This document shows, in pieces, positions 63,207 to 64,000 of a DNA stretch of 64,000 nt. The notes beneath the pieces were generated by a model. The model ran no database searches. It saw nothing but the letters and a program-made list of their open reading frames with translations, and was not told the DNA's origin. The DNA is from an uncultured Paracoccus sp. (GTDB lineage: Bacteria > Pseudomonadota > Alphaproteobacteria > Rhodobacterales > Rhodobacteraceae): positions 46,045 through 110,044 of the forward strand of contig NZ_CAMEFG010000005.1 of NCBI RefSeq assembly GCF_945915435.1. Direction: 5' to 3'. Each line of letters opens with the position of its first letter. The stretch's first letter is position 1. Made by a program: the position numbers and the translations under genes.

Positions 63207-64000
63207 ATGACGAAATGGAAACCGACCGGGTTCAACCCTTACGATTTTGCCAACAAGCGCCATATCGGCCCTTCCCTGTCCGAGATGGACGAGATGCTGA
63301 AACTGGTCGGCGCGGCGGACCTGGACGCGCTGATCGGGCAGACCGTCCCGGTCTCGATCCGGCAGGAAGAGCCGCTGGACTGGCCCGCGCTGACCGAGGC
63401 GCAACTGCTGGCGCGGATGCGCGAAATCGCCGCGAAGAACCGGCTGATGACCAGCCTGATCGGGCAGGGCTATTACGGCACCGTGACCCCGCCGGTCATC
63501 CAGCGCAACATTCTGGAGAACCCGGCCTGGTATACCGCCTATACCCCTTATCAGCCCGAGATCGCGCAGGGCCGGCTGGAGGCTCTGCTGAATTTCCAGA
63601 CGATGGTTGCCGATCTGACCGGCCTGCCCGTCGCCAATGCCAGCCTGCTGGACGAGGCGACCGCCGCCGCCGAGGCGATGGCGATGGCGCAGCGTCTGGC
63701 GCGGTCGAAATCGGCGCGTTTCTTCGTCGATGAGAACCTGCACCGGCAAACCGTCTCGGTCATCGAGACGCGGGCCGCGCCCTTGGGGATCGAGGTCATC
63801 GTCGGGCCGGTCGATGATCTGCGGCCCGAGGATGTCTTCGGCGCGATCTTCCAGTATCCCGGCACCTACGGCGATCTGCGCGATTTCACCGCCGAATGCG
63901 AGGCCTTGCATCAGGCGGGCGGGATCGCCGTCGTCGCGACCGATCTGCTGGCGCTGTGCCTGCTGAAGGAGCCGGGCGCGATGGGGGCCGATATCGCCGT
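63207..64000 (+). CDS. gcvP: Glycine dehydrogenase (decarboxylating), P protein (3' end outside window)
   Basis: The first 264 residues are visible; the frame is open at the right edge. The N terminus [23 protein letters not shown] and the segments [68 protein letters not shown] are typical of P proteins. It decarboxylates glycine with PLP and loads the aminomethyl group onto the H protein. The PLP lysine lies in the missing C-terminal half. Confidence 0.96.
   Translation, partial: MTKWKPTGFNPYDFANKRHIGPSLSEMDEMLKLVGAADLDALIGQTVPVSIRQEEPLDWPALTEAQLLARMREIAAKNRLMTSLIGQGYYGTVTPPVIQRNILENPAWYTAYTPYQPEIAQGRLEALLNFQTMVADLTGLPVANASLLDEATAAAEAMAMAQRLARSKSARFFVDENLHRQTVSVIETRAAPLGIEVIVGPVDDLRPEDVFGAIFQYPGTYGDLRDFTAECEALHQAGGIAVVATDLLALCLLKEPGAMGADIA

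Noticed and set aside
1..64000. tRNA, rRNA, CRISPR, insertion sequence, prophage or integrative element
   Set aside because: No TPsiC-like arm with a matching acceptor stem, no spaced direct-repeat array, and no transposase or integrase motif was found in any intergenic gap; all genes look like resident chromosomal genes.

Overview
The window is 64 kb of a high-GC alphaproteobacterial chromosome. The order Rhodobacterales is well supported and a Paracoccus-like genus is likely. Evidence: a regB / senC-regA-hvrA redox regulatory locus in the same divergent arrangement as in Rhodobacter, an alphaproteobacterial addB-addA pair, a TsaE-kinase fusion next to a MurU-like nucleotidyltransferase, a Rhodobacter-type porin, a CenR-like regulator and DUF3576 lipoprotein. 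No mobile element, prophage, CRISPR array, rRNA or tRNA gene was recognised. Almost all of the window is coding, and many genes overlap by 1-28 bp, including several ATGA or GTGA stop/start junctions.

Layout. 1-8.7 kb: TsaE fused to an AmgK-like sugar kinase (cut by the left edge), murU, addB, addA, trxA. 8.7-15.5 kb: an orphan KpsC/KpsS-like protein, hslV and hslU separated by an antisense exported WYL-domain gene, smr and a Tim44-like gene, fxsA, secB, and an HD hydrolase. 15.5-20.3 kb: hvrA-regA-senC divergent from regB, then a multi-PAS protein with a CtrA-type box upstream. 20.4-25.3 kb: manC-gmd-fcl/colC-colD, a nucleotide-sugar operon whose last enzyme has histidine instead of the PLP lysine, so the predicted product is GDP-L-colitose. 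25.3-33.6 kb: SDR, DUF4139 protein, asd, Kdo kinase, two glycosyltransferases, MFS transporter, GST. 33.6-39.3 kb: flavoprotein, holA, lptE, leuS, DUF3576 lipoprotein. 39.6-47.5 kb: porin, PLP-homeostasis protein, L,D-transpeptidase, ribA, CenR-like regulator, xthA, cnoX, a Lon-N protein, Trm112-like protein, argC. 47.5-56 kb: DUF779 and an aldehyde dehydrogenase behind a sigma-54-type promoter, a short unknown protein, and a thioester alpha-2-macroglobulin. 56-61.2 kb: a glycosyltransferase, a LuxR-type response regulator / FIST (NosP-like) sensor / hybrid kinase (NahK-like) operon, and an atypical SDR. 61.3-64 kb: a tandem glycine riboswitch and gcvT-gcvH-gcvP (cut by the right edge).

Themes. 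Several genes serve the envelope: colitose precursor synthesis, LPS core phosphorylation and glycosylation, LptE, porin, SecB, muropeptide recycling, A2M and L,D-transpeptidase. Another set senses conditions: quinone/redox (RegBA), probably nitric oxide or C1/aldehyde compounds (FIST-kinase-regulator), glycine (riboswitch), and heat (an RpoH-like promoter at hslV).

The most interesting items are the NosP/NahK-like operon, the predicted colitose pathway, a WYL-domain protein that appears to be exported, the TsaE-AmgK fusion, and several regulatory motifs: a CtrA box, three TGAAACA repeats, a palindrome over the regB -35, and a 24-bp inverted repeat pair around gcvT-gcvH.
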